DNA of 57,318 nucleotides from an uncultured Aquimarina sp. (GCA_947498595.1 CANMKX010000026.1:1-57318); one strand, 5' to 3'; shown: positions 34,598 to 43,599, counted from the first letter of the stretch. Notes: a model not told the origin generated them from the sequence alone. Numbers and translations are program-made.

Positions 34598-34816
34598 AAT
34601 CCTTTTCAAGCGCTGCTATCATTGGTTCGGAAAGAATTGATGCATTTCCTCAGATCTATACATTGCTTAGAGATGCTATTCATGAAAATAAATTCTTAAA
34701 TATTTCAGAGGGAAAGTCAAATCCTTTTCAAGCGCTGCTATCATTGGTTCGGGAAGAATTGATGTTTTTCTTCAAACTTATATACTGCATAGAGGTGCTA
34801 TTCATAAAAATAGATA
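34598..34816 (+). repeat. Tandem direct repeat of about 95 bp, period 122 bp
   Basis: 34599-34692 and 34721-34814 share ATCCTTTTCAAGCGCTGCTA, TCATTGGTTCGG and AGAGATGCTATTCAT-like segments at about 85 percent identity. Both copies can be read as a similar peptide (FSSAAIIGS.RID.F.Q.Y.L), but the 122-bp period puts them in different frames, so the 82-aa open frame across them is not one repeat protein. It is probably the duplicated 5' end of a lost gene. Confidence 0.5.
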
Positions 34817-34825
34817 GTCCAATCT

Positions 34826-35162
34826 TATAAAAACTAAATATAGCCAGTATCAAATAGCTCAAAAATAGCTTTTGCTTCTTTTGATAAAATCAAAAAATTA
34901 AATACTAAGATATCATAGGATATCTATGTCCAAAAATAAAGATGATATTTGAATTGTTTTGAAAATAGATTTTTCAACAAAAAAACAGTTTTATCAATAT
35001 GTAAATAATCTTATTATCCTCAAGAAAAGAACTTTTATTAGTTCTAATACCTTCAAGAAAAAGCTTCGTAAAACCCATAGCCCTTAAATCGCTAGCAATA
35101 CGTGGGTTTTAGTCAACACTGCATTCAGATACTGCTCTACGAGCAGTCCGAATGCTTAGTTA
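34826..35162. repeat. Partial repeat B and repeat A copy 3
   Basis: 34826-34880 matches part of repeat B (TTATAAAAACTAAATATAGC), and 34890-35162 matches 4195-4475 over its whole length. It contains the attC-like hairpin (GCATTC/GAATGC) immediately after the stop of the minus-strand gene at 35163, the same position relative to a gene as in copies 1 and 2. Confidence 0.65.
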
Positions 35163-35687
35163 TTAGGCACTGGCTTTTTTTATTTTTAGTTGATATATTA
35201 TTCCGTAAACCAATCCGATTATTCCACCAATATAGCTGAAGTTATGCATCGTTCCAGCTATCAAAAAACTTTTTCGGTCAATCAATTCAGTTGGTAGATT
35301 CCAATTCGTATTTAAGTTCGAGATTAGAAATTTTCCAACTAAAATCCCTATGATTCCAATTCCGATTGCTATCCCTAAAGCCAGAAATATTGCTCCGATT
35401 CCACTTTTCCACATAATTTTAGAATTCGGTTGAAACACTCCTACAATTCCAATAATCATTCCGAGTAAAAGTCCGAACCACCAAGTAGATACAAATCCGA
35501 CAAAAGAGATTGCAATTCGTTCGTTTTCTATTTGATGTAACCATTTTCCAATTTGGTCAAATTTAAATTTAGTAAAATATTCAGGTGAGATTGAATAAGA
35601 AATCTGATTATGTAAAATTCCGTAAATCGAAGCGAGAATTATAGAGATAATTACGATTGATATTAAAATTCCAATTTTTTTCGTCAT
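35163..35687 (-). CDS. Hypothetical four-helix membrane protein, 174 aa
   Basis: Hydrophobic segments lie at about residues 6-26, 62-86, 95-120 and 142-166. The last contains HNFSYIGGIIGLVYGIIYQL, with regularly spaced Gly typical of tight helix packing. The soluble loop between helices 1 and 2 is about 35 residues (YSISPEYFTKFKFDQIGKWL). No catalytic motif or known family was recognised. The gene is a solitary minus-strand cargo gene with repeat A on the left and repeat D on the right, exactly the flanks of the unrelated gene at 4482-5105. Confidence 0.7.
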   Translation of the reverse strand: MTKKIGILISIVIISIILASIYGILHNQISYSISPEYFTKFKFDQIGKWLHQIENERIAISFVGFVSTWWFGLLLGMIIGIVGVFQPNSKIMWKSGIGAIFLALGIAIGIGIIGILVGKFLISNLNTNWNLPTELIDRKSFLIAGTMHNFSYIGGIIGLVYGIIYQLKIKKASA

Positions 35688-35704
35688 CAGTTTTTTTAGC
35701 TTGT

Positions 35705-35875
35705 GCCTAACAATTAGATATGTGTATCAGTATACATATTTCCTTTATATTTTTTAGTGTACACACTATAATTAAATATGCGCAATTGCATATTTCTCTT
35801 TTATTAAAGATAATAAAATTAATTAGTGTTTTGAAATTATTTACTAGTGTTTTTTAGTAAAGTTCACAAAAGTTA
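35705..35875. repeat. Repeat D copy 3, with different palindromes
   Basis: 35800-35870 repeats the core of copies 1 and 2 (TTTCTCTTTTATTAAAGATA, TTAATTAGTGTTTTGAAA, TTATTTACTAGTG). The 28-bp palindrome is replaced by shorter imperfect palindromes: TATGTGTATCAGTATACATA at 35721 and ATATGCGCAATTGCATAT at 35777. The conserved part is therefore the core, while the palindrome varies, as a cassette junction would. Confidence 0.55.
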
Positions 35876-36137
35876 TAACCCTTTTAAGAAGTTTGTAATT
35901 TCGTATTGATAATAGTAAGTAGGGGTTTAGATTAGTTAGTAACAGTTGCTCAATAAAAGAATAATAAAACTGCGAGGTCGCAGAACATAGTATTAAAAAA
36001 GGTTTAAGAAAATAATCTAAGTAAAACAAATAGAAAACTGTAATGAGTATTTAATGGAAAGATGCTTATTTTTAGTTTTTGTATTAATTGTAAATAAATT
36101 ACGACAAAAGGGAACTGTAGACTGTAATAGCTAATTA

Positions 36138-38300
36138 ATGAATACTCATATTGATAAAAAGAAAGAACGTACGAGTAAATCAGCTACAAACGATTTATCT
36201 CTTACTGATAAAAGAGAAGGATCAACGCTTCAATTTGTTGATCACAAGCCAGCGGCAATTGCACAAAGAAAAATTCAGGAAATGGCGAATAACAGTTCGC
36301 GTGCAATTCAGCTTAAAGCTCTTCAGGAAATTGCGAATAGCAGCCCACAATCTAAACAAATCACTCAACTACAGTCAATAGCAGATCGAGAGGAGGTACA
36401 ACAGCAATCCTTTCAGAAAAAAGAGAATACTACAGGACTCCCAGATAATTTAAAAACAGGTATAGAGCATTTATCTGGATTATCATTAAATGATGTCAAG
36501 GTGTATCGTAATTCTGATAAACCAGCTCAATTGCAGGCACATGCGTATGCGCAAGGCACAGAGATACATTTAGGTCCGGGGCAAGAAAAACATTTGCCTC
36601 ACGAAGCATGGCATGTTGTACAGCAAAAACAAGGGAGAGTAAAGCCAACGATGCAAATGAAAGGAAAAGTAAATATCAATGACGACGATGGTTTAGAGAG
36701 AGAAGCTGATATTATGGGGAATCGCGCATTGCAATTGGCACATTTTGATAGCTTGAATGTAGACAATTCTATACAGTTGAAAGTTGATAAGACTTCTTAT
36801 ACAAATGCACCAATACAAATGGTTAAAGAAGCAGAATTTGTTGCGGATCCTGAAGATTTTATGAGTAAGAATGTTATTCTTTTTGAATATGGAAAAGGTT
36901 TTTATCTTAAATTTCCTAATACAGTCGAGGCTATCAACGGAGCTATATCCGAAAATAATTTAGTAGCCAACATCAAGCTGTTAATGGCAAGTAAAAAAGA
37001 TGAAATATCATTTTATTTGCAGGATTCAGGAACTACAGCAACGGATGATAAAACGGTTTATTTTACAACACCCGCATTAGGATTATTAACAGATGTTGAA
37101 ATAAAATCTATTTTTAAGAATGGAAATACTTTTTTAGACAATGCGGACGAATTAGTGCGTATACTTAAAAGAGAAAATGGTCATGGAGATAAGATAAGAG
37201 CTAATTATGCTCCCTATATGATTGGTAATCCTAACCTCCAACCAGATGGAAATTTTGATGAAGATGTCTGGAATAATGTTGGAAGTACAGTAGTAGATCC
37301 CACAGTTACCAAATTTGTGTTTACAGATGCAATGAATGGATGTGCATACGGTATTACAAAAGTTAATGGATCAGACATTAAATTTGAAGCATGGCATTTC
37401 CAGAGTGAAACTGATAATTTTAGCCAAGCTTCACATTTTAGAGCTACCAAAAAAATAAGAGATTGGTTTGGAGTAAATGATTATTATATTGGAGATGGTT
37501 CTACCAATCTGGCAGCTACTAATATTATTTGGAATAGTGATGGAGGAAGTAAAATGCTAAGTCAAAAAAATGTAATTCCGTTAGATGGTGTAGGTAAAAC
37601 TGAATTCTTAGAAAGTACGAGTCACGATCTAAATGTTACTGACGATATTTCTGAAGAAAATTTGGGGTTAATTCATGAAAAATTAATGACTGGAACTAGA
37701 GGGAATATAAAACAATCTGATATCATTAGTATAAATAAAGACCTTGAAGCGTTAAGTACGAGAAAGACAAATGTGAATGCGAGTAAATCCTTAGAAATAA
37801 TTAAAGATAGCTCAGATAAAATGGAACAAAATGAAGTTACTGAGCTTTATAAAATTTCAAATAATATAAAGAGTTTTAAAAAACAATACACGGCTACTAA
37901 TTTAGGAATCTATGTTTCGGGTCTTGAGTCGATAGGGGATGGGCTTACTAGTTTGTCAAGTAGTAGTTTTTTTGGAGGTATAAGTTATACTAAAGATGGA
38001 ATAATACCTTTGAAAAGGAATTTTAAATTGCTTACAAATGCTTTTTTGAGTGAAGTAGTATCAGATATTGGAAATAGTAAACAAGTTGTGATTACAAACA
38101 GTCATAATGAATTGAATGAAAATGTGATAGAACAGTGTCTTCGAATTAAATTTCATTATGATATCTACGAAGATTATGGAGATGAATTTAGACGACTCGA
38201 TAGAATTATAAATGGACTTAATAGATTAGCTTCAAAAAAGAAAGCTGTTACAAAAAAACAAACGATGCTTACTCAAGAAAAAAAGAAATTATTTCCTTAA
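36138..38300 (+). CDS. DUF4157-containing protein, probable injection-system cargo, 720 aa
   Basis: The N-terminal 100 residues are low-complexity with the repeated pattern (K/A)-x-QEIANSSPQ (IQEMANNSSRAIQLKALQEI, ANSSPQSKQITQLQSIAD), as in many proteins loaded into extracellular contractile injection systems (eCIS). Residues 105-175 are a DUF4157 domain: LSGLSLNDVKVYRNSDKPAQ, AYAQGTEIHLGPG, LPHEAWHVVQQKQGRVKP, including the zincin-like HEAWH motif near 155-159. DGLEREADIMGNRAL follows as usual. Residues 230-720 show no known toxin domain; they include a possible globular middle part (to about 480) and a helical C-terminus. No sheath, tube or baseplate genes lie in the window. Confidence 0.82.
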   Translation: MNTHIDKKKERTSKSATNDLSLTDKREGSTLQFVDHKPAAIAQRKIQEMANNSSRAIQLKALQEIANSSPQSKQITQLQSIADREEVQQQSFQKKENTTGLPDNLKTGIEHLSGLSLNDVKVYRNSDKPAQLQAHAYAQGTEIHLGPGQEKHLPHEAWHVVQQKQGRVKPTMQMKGKVNINDDDGLEREADIMGNRALQLAHFDSLNVDNSIQLKVDKTSYTNAPIQMVKEAEFVADPEDFMSKNVILFEYGKGFYLKFPNTVEAINGAISENNLVANIKLLMASKKDEISFYLQDSGTTATDDKTVYFTTPALGLLTDVEIKSIFKNGNTFLDNADELVRILKRENGHGDKIRANYAPYMIGNPNLQPDGNFDEDVWNNVGSTVVDPTVTKFVFTDAMNGCAYGITKVNGSDIKFEAWHFQSETDNFSQASHFRATKKIRDWFGVNDYYIGDGSTNLAATNIIWNSDGGSKMLSQKNVIPLDGVGKTEFLESTSHDLNVTDDISEENLGLIHEKLMTGTRGNIKQSDIISINKDLEALSTRKTNVNASKSLEIIKDSSDKMEQNEVTELYKISNNIKSFKKQYTATNLGIYVSGLESIGDGLTSLSSSSFFGGISYTKDGIIPLKRNFKLLTNAFLSEVVSDIGNSKQVVITNSHNELNENVIEQCLRIKFHYDIYEDYGDEFRRLDRIINGLNRLASKKKAVTKKQTMLTQEKKKLFP

Positions 38301-38504
38301 GATTATAATAATACATCAATATAAAACTTTCTCTAATAAGTAAAAAACACTTCTGTTTTACAAAGACATAGGTATTAATAAAAGAATAGCGAAAATAATA
38401 CAAAGCTGTGCTGTAGAACTACTTGTTTTTAATCTTCCCGTATAAAAGCGGATGTACAGCGATCTCGATTTCTTCAATTTTGTAATATAAATCTTTGGAA
38501 TATC

Positions 38505-40709
38505 ATGAAGAAATTATCAAAAACATATCAATGGATTCTAATTCCGCTCAGTTTAATTATAATAACAGGAGTTTTACGCGGCGTATTTTTATATAGCAAT
38601 TTAGGATTAGAAAGTAAACAAAGGGTAATAGCAATTACCGAAAAAGAAGTAAGAAAAGAATTAAAAGAACTAGAGATACAGTTGCAAACTGATTTTGAAT
38701 TCACTCAAGAGATTGCAGATACTTATGCTAGAAAAATAGAAGAACATCTTTTTGATTTTAGTGATATTGCTGCATCTTTTCCAGAATTGTTTACAGTCTT
38801 TAATTTTTCATCTATAGGGATTCATCCATCTGTAACTTATAGCGAAAAGTTATTAAAACAAAACGATATATATCGAGTAAAGAGTAACGAACGTTTATGG
38901 TCTCCGTTTTATAAAAAAGGAGAGAAAGCAACAAAAGCATTTCCATATGATTATACAGATATCAGAACATCAGGAAGACACTGGTATTCTGAGAACTTAA
39001 AAAGTGGTAGTTGGACAACCCCTTATATGGAAACTTCCAACGAACGATTAGTTATTAGTTACAGAACGCCTATTGCTTGGGATAAAGCTAACGGAAAAAA
39101 CAATGGGGTTGTTTGTTTAGATTATGGATTGGATCATATACAAGAAGAAGTTGCAAAATTGAATTTGTATAAAAAAGGATATGGAATTATTATAGATGAA
39201 AATGATGTGATTATTTCGCATCCAACATCAAGTCATTTAGGTAAAAAGATAACTGAAGTGCTATCTAAAGAAGAGTTTTTAAAAATTGATAAGTTGCCAG
39301 AAAATCAATTCTTACCAATTGATGAATATGCAGATCGTATTGTGGATCGCAATTTGTATTTTAAGTATACCATAAAAACTACACATACTAAAAACCCTAT
39401 TGTATATACGGCCATTATTATTTTAAAAGAAAGTGAAACTCTAACGATTTTCAATGAGGAAAACAAAAGCCCCACAGCATCGGTAAAATCATTGCGATTG
39501 CAAATAATATGTGGATTTGTTTTAATAATATCATTACTCGTTTTTTGGTATTTTATATTATTTAAAAATACAACAAATTGGTTGCATATAGCTTTACAAT
39601 CAGCATTGTATATCATAGGGACTTTAATAATCATTTACATTCAATTAAAAACACCGTTATATTCTTTTTCTAAAACAGACACAGAGATTATAAATAAAAC
39701 CGAACTCGATGCTTATAAAAATGCGTTAAGTAGAATTACAAAAGAGCAAGCTCCATTAATGATTAAAACAGGCTTTTTTATTCAGAATGTGAAGTTTTCT
39801 TCAGCGAATGATTTAAATGTTACAGGATATTTTTGGCAAAAAATAAAAGATACAACAGCACTTACTTCTAAATATCAAGGTAATACATTAGCAACTATAG
39901 TGAAACCAGATTTTCCAGAGGCCGAATCCTTGACATTGGATTTGATAAGCGATGACAAAGGAGTTGTATTATGGTATTTTTCTGCTGAGATACGTCAATC
40001 ATTCGATTATTCGAATTATCCATTTGATGAAGAAGCAATATGGTTGCGAGTACGTCCTAAAAAAGCATACCAAGATGAGGTTTTATTTATACCTGATTTT
40101 AATTCGTATTTTAAGTTTGCTTCTCAAAATGACCATTATCTTAATCCTGATATAGCCATAGAAGAATTAAAAAATGGCTTAGAAAAAGATTTGTTTATTG
40201 AGGGATGGGAGATTATACGCACATCTTTTTCGATAAGAGATCGCTTATATGCAACTTCTTTTGGCAAATTTGATTTAAAAGAGCAATATAGTTATCCCGA
40301 ATTGTATTTTAATATCAGTATCAAACGTCGTTTTCTAGAGGTTTTTGTTGTTTATTTTATTCCAATCTTGGTAACTGCATTTTTGTTATTTACCGTTTTA
40401 ATGACTTATACACGCAATACCATAGAGAATGAGTTTTATGGATTTAGTGTTTCTACTGTTTTAGGATTTTGTGCAAGTTTATTTTTTGTAATCATTGTAT
40501 CGCATATGTCATTACGAGAATCTTTGCAAACAGGAAGTATCATTTATTTAGAATATTTTTTCTTTTGCTTGTACTTTTTAATCACTGTTGTTTCCATAGG
40601 AGCAATATTATTTTCTTCTTCAATAGGATCTGTTTTTTTAAGAAAGATGATGGAATTGTTCTCAAAATGCTGTATTGGCCGCTCTTCTGTTTTATTATTT
40701 TTATGTTGA
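38505..40709 (+). CDS. Cache-domain pentameric ligand-gated ion channel homologue, 734 aa in this frame
   Basis: Order: membrane helix (10-30); periplasmic Cache sensor (about 35-315, with DYTDIRTSGRHWYSENLKSG, NNGVVCLDYGLDHI, DENDVIISHP); two helices (330-352, 358-378); then a Cys-loop-receptor-like extracellular domain with the signature YSNYPFDEEAIWLRVRP (about 502-518; family F/Y-P-F/M-D-x-Q); the pre-TM1 strand LYFNISIKRRFLEVF and Pro in TM1 (VVYFIPILVTAFLL); TM2 (FSVSTVLGFCASLFFVIIVS), loop HMSLRESL, TM3 (IIYLEYFFFCLYFLITVVSI). The expected TM4 is absent in this frame but present in the -1 frame (next entry). Established: bacterial pLGICs may carry extra N-terminal sensor domains. The pore ligand and ion are unknown. 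An OprD-like porin gene follows. Confidence 0.8.
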   Translation: MKKLSKTYQWILIPLSLIIITGVLRGVFLYSNLGLESKQRVIAITEKEVRKELKELEIQLQTDFEFTQEIADTYARKIEEHLFDFSDIAASFPELFTVFNFSSIGIHPSVTYSEKLLKQNDIYRVKSNERLWSPFYKKGEKATKAFPYDYTDIRTSGRHWYSENLKSGSWTTPYMETSNERLVISYRTPIAWDKANGKNNGVVCLDYGLDHIQEEVAKLNLYKKGYGIIIDENDVIISHPTSSHLGKKITEVLSKEEFLKIDKLPENQFLPIDEYADRIVDRNLYFKYTIKTTHTKNPIVYTAIIILKESETLTIFNEENKSPTASVKSLRLQIICGFVLIISLLVFWYFILFKNTTNWLHIALQSALYIIGTLIIIYIQLKTPLYSFSKTDTEIINKTELDAYKNALSRITKEQAPLMIKTGFFIQNVKFSSANDLNVTGYFWQKIKDTTALTSKYQGNTLATIVKPDFPEAESLTLDLISDDKGVVLWYFSAEIRQSFDYSNYPFDEEAIWLRVRPKKAYQDEVLFIPDFNSYFKFASQNDHYLNPDIAIEELKNGLEKDLFIEGWEIIRTSFSIRDRLYATSFGKFDLKEQYSYPELYFNISIKRRFLEVFVVYFIPILVTAFLLFTVLMTYTRNTIENEFYGFSVSTVLGFCASLFFVIIVSHMSLRESLQTGSIIYLEYFFFCLYFLITVVSIGAILFSSSIGSVFLRKMMELFSKCCIGRSSVLLFLC

Positions 40710-40735
40710 CTACGTGGCATTTTTCTATAATCTAA
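40631..40735 (+). other. TM4 of the channel in the -1 frame, after a T TTT TTA heptamer
   Basis: The main frame reads GTT TTT TTA AGA at 40632-40643 and ends with 23 weakly hydrophobic residues at 40709. Reading from AAG at 40640 in the -1 frame gives KKDDGIVLKMLYWPLFCFII and FMLTTWHFSII, then TAA at 40735: a charged linker and a membrane helix, as expected for pLGIC TM4. The heptamer T TTT TTA (40634-40640) is a canonical -1 slippery pattern in the right phase. A missing T in a run of seven, by mutation or sequencing error, would explain it equally well. The next gene begins 10 bp after this alternative stop. Confidence 0.7.
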
Positions 40736-40745
40736 GAGTATAATC

Positions 40746-41984
40746 ATGAGAAATTACATTATAATTTTAATACTCTTGCATGTTCATAAAAACTACGGTC
40801 AAAGATCTATTTTTGAGAGTATAAATCAGCAAGGGATAGGTACTTTTAATGCCAATGGACGAATGCTTACTATTAATCAAACAATTAATTCGAGTAATGA
40901 TTTTGAAGAAGCTACAGATTTTAATAGAGAAAGTGCTACATCAGTAGCATTTACACTAGGATATAAGAGTCCTGTATGGAAGCATTTTACGTTTTATTTA
41001 TCCTATTCACAAGCGGCAACATTTCAAGAAACTTCTAGTGATACCGATATATTAGAAAATGGAACTTATGGTGTTTTAAATACAGGAGGGTTTAAGTATC
41101 ATTTAAAAGGATTAGGGTTTAAAGAAGGAACAATTACTTTGGGACGCTTTTTATTGGATACAGAATTTATGACTGACAATCAACTGAGGCAAAAAAAACA
41201 ATCATACGAAGGTGTTTTTTTGAATATACCTACGTTAGAACATTGGAGTTTTAAGTTAGGATATCTTTCAAAGTTTAGTTCATGGAAATCAACAACCACT
41301 AATTTTAAATCCATAGAAGCAGCTTATGGAATTGAAGGAGAAGAAGGTGCTACTGAATTATACAATGGGAGTCAGTTTTTTACCGAAATAAGATATCTAG
41401 AACCCGAAAAAATGGATTTGATATTATATTATATACAAACAACTCATAAACTACATATAACGGGATTTAGTTATCTAAAACATATATTTTCTATAATAGA
41501 TGCACAAACTCATTTTGCTTTTAAAGCTAAAGGAATTTTTCAATGGGGTACACATAAAAAATCATTGATTACCTCGATAGGAGGCTTACAAGCAGGAGTG
41601 CTATTAAAACGTAATAGTCTAATATTTGAAACAGGAATATTTACGATTACAGGGAATCAAAATAAAGATGAAAATAAAATAAGAGCACCCTTTGGTCCTA
41701 AATTGATTATTTCAAACCCTTTGTTAGGAACAGATTCAGATTATAAGGAAGGGAATGATTCTTATTATATAGAGAGCAGCTACCGTTTTTCTAATACAAA
41801 ATTGTATGCATTATACTTACACACTAATAGTTATCAATCTAACCATAACGAAATAGATTTAGTTGTAAATCAAGCTTTTAATAAACATATTAATTCAAGT
41901 ATTAAAATTGGATATTTAGATCAAAGTGGATTTAATCTTATTGACAATATTGGATTGGAAATTAATTTGTTATACGAATTCTAA
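40746..41984 (+). CDS. OprD-like outer membrane porin, 412 aa
   Basis: The signal region (NYIIILILLHVHKNYGQ) is followed by alternating beta-strand sequence through to a C-terminal Phe (GLEINLLYEF), the hallmark of an outer-membrane barrel. GLGFKEGTITLGRFLLDTEF, then SYEGVFLNIPTLEHWSFKLG, recalls the conserved early strands of OprD-family porins, where the GR-x-LLDTP segment lines the channel. It starts 10 bp after the alternative channel stop at 40735 (36 bp after 40709), so it is cotranscribed with the ion channel. An outer-membrane pore beside an inner-membrane channel suggests a two-membrane uptake or sensing path. The family call is moderate. Confidence 0.65.
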   Translation: MRNYIIILILLHVHKNYGQRSIFESINQQGIGTFNANGRMLTINQTINSSNDFEEATDFNRESATSVAFTLGYKSPVWKHFTFYLSYSQAATFQETSSDTDILENGTYGVLNTGGFKYHLKGLGFKEGTITLGRFLLDTEFMTDNQLRQKKQSYEGVFLNIPTLEHWSFKLGYLSKFSSWKSTTTNFKSIEAAYGIEGEEGATELYNGSQFFTEIRYLEPEKMDLILYYIQTTHKLHITGFSYLKHIFSIIDAQTHFAFKAKGIFQWGTHKKSLITSIGGLQAGVLLKRNSLIFETGIFTITGNQNKDENKIRAPFGPKLIISNPLLGTDSDYKEGNDSYYIESSYRFSNTKLYALYLHTNSYQSNHNEIDLVVNQAFNKHINSSIKIGYLDQSGFNLIDNIGLEINLLYEF

Positions 41985-42083
41985 TAGATGATTACATGAC
42001 AGTTATTATATAAACCTAATGTCATTAAAGCTTGTATCAAAAATAAAAATACTGGATAAATAATTTCATCAAAAAAATAAAAT

Positions 42084-42278
42084 ATGAAAAAAGTACTACT
42101 AGACTTGGAAGATTTAAAAACAAATTATTTTATGGTTTTAGTTGCTTTTAGAAACCAAGCTTTATTACAACAATGGTCTCATAATGATATTGAAAATGTA
42201 TTAAATGAAGCTAGAAGTGGTGATTATCAACATATTTTAAAAACCATTAAAAAATATTGTATTAAACCTACTCATTAA
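42084..42278 (+). CDS. Small hypothetical protein, 64 aa
   Basis: Residues 5-60 form two to three helices (LLDLEDLKTNYFMVLVAFRN, HNDIENVLNEARSGDYQHIL) and lack a signal peptide. The ATG at 42084 has typical A-rich upstream sequence (AAAATATG), and the stop lies 13 bp before the AAA ATPase start, so the two are probably one operon. Small helical proteins often precede the AAA ATPase in injection-system loci, but this one has no recognised motif. Confidence 0.65.
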   Translation: MKKVLLDLEDLKTNYFMVLVAFRNQALLQQWSHNDIENVLNEARSGDYQHILKTIKKYCIKPTH

Positions 42279-42291
42279 TTAAAATAAATAT

Positions 42292-43599
42292 ATGTCAATT
42301 AGTTCTATAAAATCCCCAATGCTGGCTGAAATTAATTGGATTTACAGCTTGATATTACAAGCTATAAAACCTATAGATAAAGAAGCAATTGTAAAACCAC
42401 CAGTTTTACCACCTGAATTAGCATATGCAAAATTTTTAAAGGAAAATAACGTGACCTCGTATGAGCGTATTATTTTAGGATTGGCACATTGCTTTCAGTT
42501 AACACCTAAACTTTTTGCCAAATTACAAAATGAAGAACAGCAAAATGAAATAAGTATCGATTCTTTTGGATTGATAATTAATTCAACAACAAATTTAGTA
42601 CAACCTACATTACATACAGCTAATTGGCTATGTGATGTATGCTATATTGAAACAGCGTTTATAGATGATCATCATTTTTTGTTTACAGATCAAATACTTT
42701 CGCCCTTAGTATATTATCCATCGATGTTTAATTCACCATTAATTTTTACAAAAAAAGCACAACATCTATTTTTTGGAGATATTGAATACCTTCCAGAGTA
42801 TAGCAAAGAATTCCCTGCTCAATTATTAAAAACAACATTGGATAAAGAAGATGTAATTGTATCTAGAACAATTGCAAACGAAATCAACGAATTGATCACT
42901 GAAATTAAACAAGCAGGAGTTTTTGAAAAAGATAAACATTTAAAAAAATGGATACGACCTGGTTTTAGAGCTTTGTTTTATGGGCCACCAGGAACTGGAA
43001 AAACGCTTACAGCTACGATTATTGGAAAAGAAACAGCTCATCCTGTTTACCGTATTGACTTGTCAAGCCTTATTTCTAAATACATAGGAGAAACTCAGAA
43101 AAATTTGGCAAAAATATTTGATAGAGGAGAGCATAATAACTGGATTTTGTTTTTTGACGAATGCGATGCTATTTTAGGAAATAGAAGTAATACAGGGACA
43201 GCAAACGAAAGGGGAGCTAATCAAGAAATTGCTTATTTGTTACAACGAATAGAATCTTATAAAGGAGTAGTTCTACTTGCAACCAATCTGAAAGAGAATA
43301 TCGATGAAGCTTTTTTGAGACGGTTCGAAATGAGTATACAATTTTCTATGCCTGATGCTACTACAAGAATAACTTTATGGAGCACTATATTCTCTGGAGA
43401 TTATTCTATTCCTAACGATTGGATACATAAATTAGCACTTACTTATAAACTCACAGGAGGTGCATTGATCAATGTCTTACGATTTATAGCTGTGTCAAAA
43501 GGAAATGGAATAAATGAAATAACACTGCCTTTAATTTTAGAAGGAATTAGACGAGAATATCATAAAATGGGACAAACAATGCCTAGTTTAAGAGAATAA
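42292..43599 (+). CDS. AAA-family ATPase, eCIS-associated type, 435 aa
   Basis: Residues 1-215 are an N-terminal domain without known motifs (LPPELAYAKFLKENNVTSYE, ERIILGLAHCFQLTPKLF). The AAA module follows: Walker A YGPPGTGKTLTATIIGKET (about 231-249), Walker B ILFFDECDAILGNRS (about 285-299), the second region of homology with FLRRFEMSIQFSMPD and its arginine finger, and sensor 2 LTGGALINVLRFIA. This two-part architecture is that of the ATPase encoded in extracellular contractile injection system clusters, and the DUF4157 cargo gene 4 kb upstream supports the link. No structural injection-system genes are present, so they may lie outside the window or elsewhere on the chromosome. Confidence 0.8.
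   Translation: MSISSIKSPMLAEINWIYSLILQAIKPIDKEAIVKPPVLPPELAYAKFLKENNVTSYERIILGLAHCFQLTPKLFAKLQNEEQQNEISIDSFGLIINSTTNLVQPTLHTANWLCDVCYIETAFIDDHHFLFTDQILSPLVYYPSMFNSPLIFTKKAQHLFFGDIEYLPEYSKEFPAQLLKTTLDKEDVIVSRTIANEINELITEIKQAGVFEKDKHLKKWIRPGFRALFYGPPGTGKTLTATIIGKETAHPVYRIDLSSLISKYIGETQKNLAKIFDRGEHNNWILFFDECDAILGNRSNTGTANERGANQEIAYLLQRIESYKGVVLLATNLKENIDEAFLRRFEMSIQFSMPDATTRITLWSTIFSGDYSIPNDWIHKLALTYKLTGGALINVLRFIAVSKGNGINEITLPLILEGIRREYHKMGQTMPSLRE

Noticed and set aside
34582..34830. 82-aa plus-strand open frame
   Set aside because: It spans a direct repeat whose period of 122 bp is not a multiple of three, so the two halves are different frames of the same repeated DNA. It is not a likely gene.
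36138..43599. A complete extracellular contractile injection system
   Set aside because: Only a DUF4157 cargo-type protein and the AAA ATPase are present. No sheath, tube, spike or baseplate-like genes were seen.
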